A DNA stretch of 7,806 nucleotides from Lachnospiraceae bacterium UBA4317 (lineage in GTDB: Bacteria > Bacillota_A > Clostridia > Lachnospirales > Lachnospiraceae): assembly GCA_002394525.1 (NCBI GenBank), contig DGUF01000237.1, positions 1-7,806 on the forward strand, read 5' to 3'. This document shows positions 6,443 through 7,806 of the stretch, piece by piece. The notes beneath the pieces are model-generated. The model did not search any database and was not told the DNA's origin. It saw nothing but the letters and a program-made list of their open reading frames with translations. Every line of letters begins with the position of its first letter. Positions within the stretch are counted from its first letter, which is position 1. The position numbers and the translations under genes were made by a program.

Positions 6443-7717
6443 TTAACTGTTACCCTTTTTTCCGTTCGTTACTATTATGACCTTTCTTCTATGGTCTTGT
6501 CTTTTATGTTCTTTTATATTCTTTTCTGTTTTATACTTTTCAGTCTTATTCTTTTCTGTCTTGTATTTCTCTGTTTTGAATTTCTCTCTTCCGTCTTTTT
6601 CCGGTCCGTTCCCTTGCTGTCCCGGGCCCGCTGAAAGCCCCTCGCTCAGGAGCCTGCCCCACCAGTCCGGTTCCGGGCTTCGAAAGACCCGGCCTCTGAG
6701 CGGCAGCAGGACCTCCTCCGGGAAGTCCTCCTCCGGATCCGGGTCAAAGCGGTCCGGAAAAGCCGTCTCCACGCACCACAGGAGCTGGGCCCTGCCGGCT
6801 TCGGCCGGCAGCCGGAACCCCGCGGACCGCAGCAGGGCCAGGTCCCTCTCCCTGTCCCCGTACTTGGGATCAAAGAGGATGGGATGGCCCAGAGAGGCCA
6901 TATGGACGCGCAGCTGATGGGACCGGCCGGTGATCAGGTCCGCCTCCGTCAGCGTCGCGTTTTTGCCGGCGCGGACCGGCCGGTAGACAGTCACCGCGGC
7001 CTGACCGGCTGCCGCCGCGTCCGCGTCCGTCCCCTTGGAGGCTGCTCTGACCAGGTTGTGGTCCCTGTCCTTGACCAGGCTCCCCTCGATCCTGCCCGGC
7101 CCTGTGATCCTGCCGTGGACCAGCATGTGGTAGGTCTTGCGGATCAGCCTTTTCCGGATGACAAAGGAGAGGGCCCGGCTTCCCTGCAGGCTCCTGGCAC
7201 ACAGGAGGATCCCGCCCGTATTCCGGTCCAGGCGGTTGCAGACGGAGGGACGAAAGCCCGCGCTCTGCGGACCGGGCCTGTCCGGTCCGGCCTTTTGCCG
7301 CAGGTAGCCCCGGAGCCACTCGTTCATGGACAGGTCCCCTGCTGCAGCCTTCTGGGACAGGACTCCCGCGGGCTTGCGGACGATCAGGATATTGTCATCC
7401 TCGTAGAGGACAGGATCCTTCCCCAGGACCGGCTGCAGGAGCCGGAAGGCCCTGGCTTCCTCCTCCGCCTCTGCCCCGGCCTGCCCGCTTTCCACGGGGC
7501 CGGAAAACTTTTCGAAGGTCTCATCGGACAGATAGAGGATGACCGAATCCCCCTCCGCGACCTTCTCGCTGCCGTCCGCCTTTTTGCCCCGCAGGGTGAT
7601 ATTCTTTTTGCGGAGCATCTTATAAATAAAGGAGGAAGGGGCCAGGGGGAGCCTTCGTTTCAGATACTTGTCCAGGCGCTGTCCCCTGTCGTCCTTCCCG
7701 ATGATATATTCACGCAT
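6443..7717 (-). CDS. RluA-family RNA pseudouridine synthase with S4 domain and Lys/Glu-rich tail
   Basis: Converts uridine to pseudouridine in RNA, most likely 23S rRNA by analogy with RluC and RluD. Of 424 residues, about 11-62 form an S4 RNA-binding domain (DDRGQRLDKYLKRRLP, then MLRKKNITLRGKKA and VAEGDSVILYL). The catalytic domain spans about 100-320, with YEDDNILIVRKPAGVLSQ (105-122), the active-site motif CNRLDRNTGGILL (160-172; D164 is the catalytic Asp), RKTYHMLVHG (193-202) and TGRSHQLRVHMASLGHPI (263-280). The stretch 80-90 and the region after 320 are acidic. The last 60 residues are unusual: four copies of KTEKY or KTEKN (381-400), then basic residues to the end, encoded by AT-rich DNA unlike the rest of the gene. 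This tail is probably disordered and may add RNA affinity. No clear ribosome site precedes the ATG, although the S4 start fits. The exact target cannot be told. Confidence 0.9.
   Translation of the reverse strand: MREYIIGKDDRGQRLDKYLKRRLPLAPSSFIYKMLRKKNITLRGKKADGSEKVAEGDSVILYLSDETFEKFSGPVESGQAGAEAEEEARAFRLLQPVLGKDPVLYEDDNILIVRKPAGVLSQKAAAGDLSMNEWLRGYLRQKAGPDRPGPQSAGFRPSVCNRLDRNTGGILLCARSLQGSRALSFVIRKRLIRKTYHMLVHGRITGPGRIEGSLVKDRDHNLVRAASKGTDADAAAAGQAAVTVYRPVRAGKNATLTEADLITGRSHQLRVHMASLGHPILFDPKYGDRERDLALLRSAGFRLPAEAGRAQLLWCVETAFPDRFDPDPEEDFPEEVLLPLRGRVFRSPEPDWWGRLLSEGLSAGPGQQGNGPEKDGREKFKTEKYKTEKNKTEKYKTEKNIKEHKRQDHRRKVIIVTNGKKGNS
6518..6577 (-). repeat. 15-bp coding repeat (KTEK-Y/N) in the tail of the pseudouridine synthase
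   Basis: Four 15-bp units encode KTEKY, KTEKN, KTEKY and KTEKN. Codons vary between units (AAA/AAG, ACA/ACT, GAG/GAA), so the array is not brand new and keeps the peptide pattern despite silent drift. The DNA is strongly A-rich on the coding strand, in contrast to the GC-rich gene body. Slippage or unequal exchange could change unit number among strains. Confidence 0.8.
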
Positions 7718-7741
7718 AATCTATGGCATCTGTGGTTGTTT

Positions 7742-7769
7742 TTAGCTGTTAGCTGTTAGCTTTTAGCTA
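7742..7769. repeat. Four tandem heptamers (TTAGCTN)
   Basis: TTAGCTG, TTAGCTG, TTAGCTT and TTAGCTA lie end to end, 25-52 bp upstream of the pseudouridine synthase start. Such a short array is likely a slippage product. It sits where a promoter or ribosome-site region would be expected. I see no convincing promoter in 7718-7806; a possible TTGTAC has no good -10 box at the right distance. Confidence 0.7.
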
Positions 7770-7806
7770 TGGTACTGGAAATACGGGGTACAAAGCATGT
7801 GGCTGT

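Noticed and set aside
7718..7806. Promoter for the pseudouridine synthase gene
   Set aside because: TTGTAC is present on the minus strand, but the sequence 17 bp downstream is a poor -10 match. The real promoter may lie outside the window.

Overview
The window looks like part of a Firmicutes chromosome, most likely class Clostridia and probably a fairly GC-rich Lachnospiraceae-type species. Three things point there: a short-form HisG paired with HisZ, a RecU resolvase with family-typical motifs, and the gene order. This is recognition from memory and was not checked by search. All seven genes lie on the minus strand, so transcription runs from high to low coordinates. The long plus-strand open frames are GC-rich antisense shadows.

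Layout in transcription order. An S4-domain RluA-family pseudouridine synthase (7717-6443) carries a Lys/Glu-rich repeated tail. It is followed 47 bp later by recU, a Holliday-junction resolvase (6395-5862). Next come 400 bp without a gene. They hold a 15-bp tandem repeat at the recU stop, a cluster of short hairpins that could be a structured RNA, and a near-consensus vegetative promoter (TTGACA, 17 bp, TATACT). A leader of about 150 nt with a strong hairpin then leads into the his operon.

The his operon reads hisZ (5461-4340), hisG (4039-3404), hisD (3358-2051), hisB (1922-1317) and a hisIE-type fusion (1288 to beyond the left edge). HisG needs HisZ as regulatory partner for the first step. 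The C-terminal part of the last protein carries the HisE and HisI activities for steps two and three. HisB dehydrates imidazole glycerol phosphate, and HisD makes histidine from histidinol in the last two steps. hisA, hisH, hisF and hisC are not in the window and may lie downstream or elsewhere.

The most unusual points are these. (1) The HisIE protein has an N-terminal extension of about 250 residues. It begins with what looks like half of a HisF/HisA barrel that has lost its catalytic aspartates. (2) Three tandem 61-bp repeats fill much of the hisZ-hisG gap. They start at the hisZ stop codon, and HisZ appears to lack the end of its C-terminal domain. (3) A hairpin-rich block lies between recU and the his promoter. 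(4) The his leader shows no T-box.
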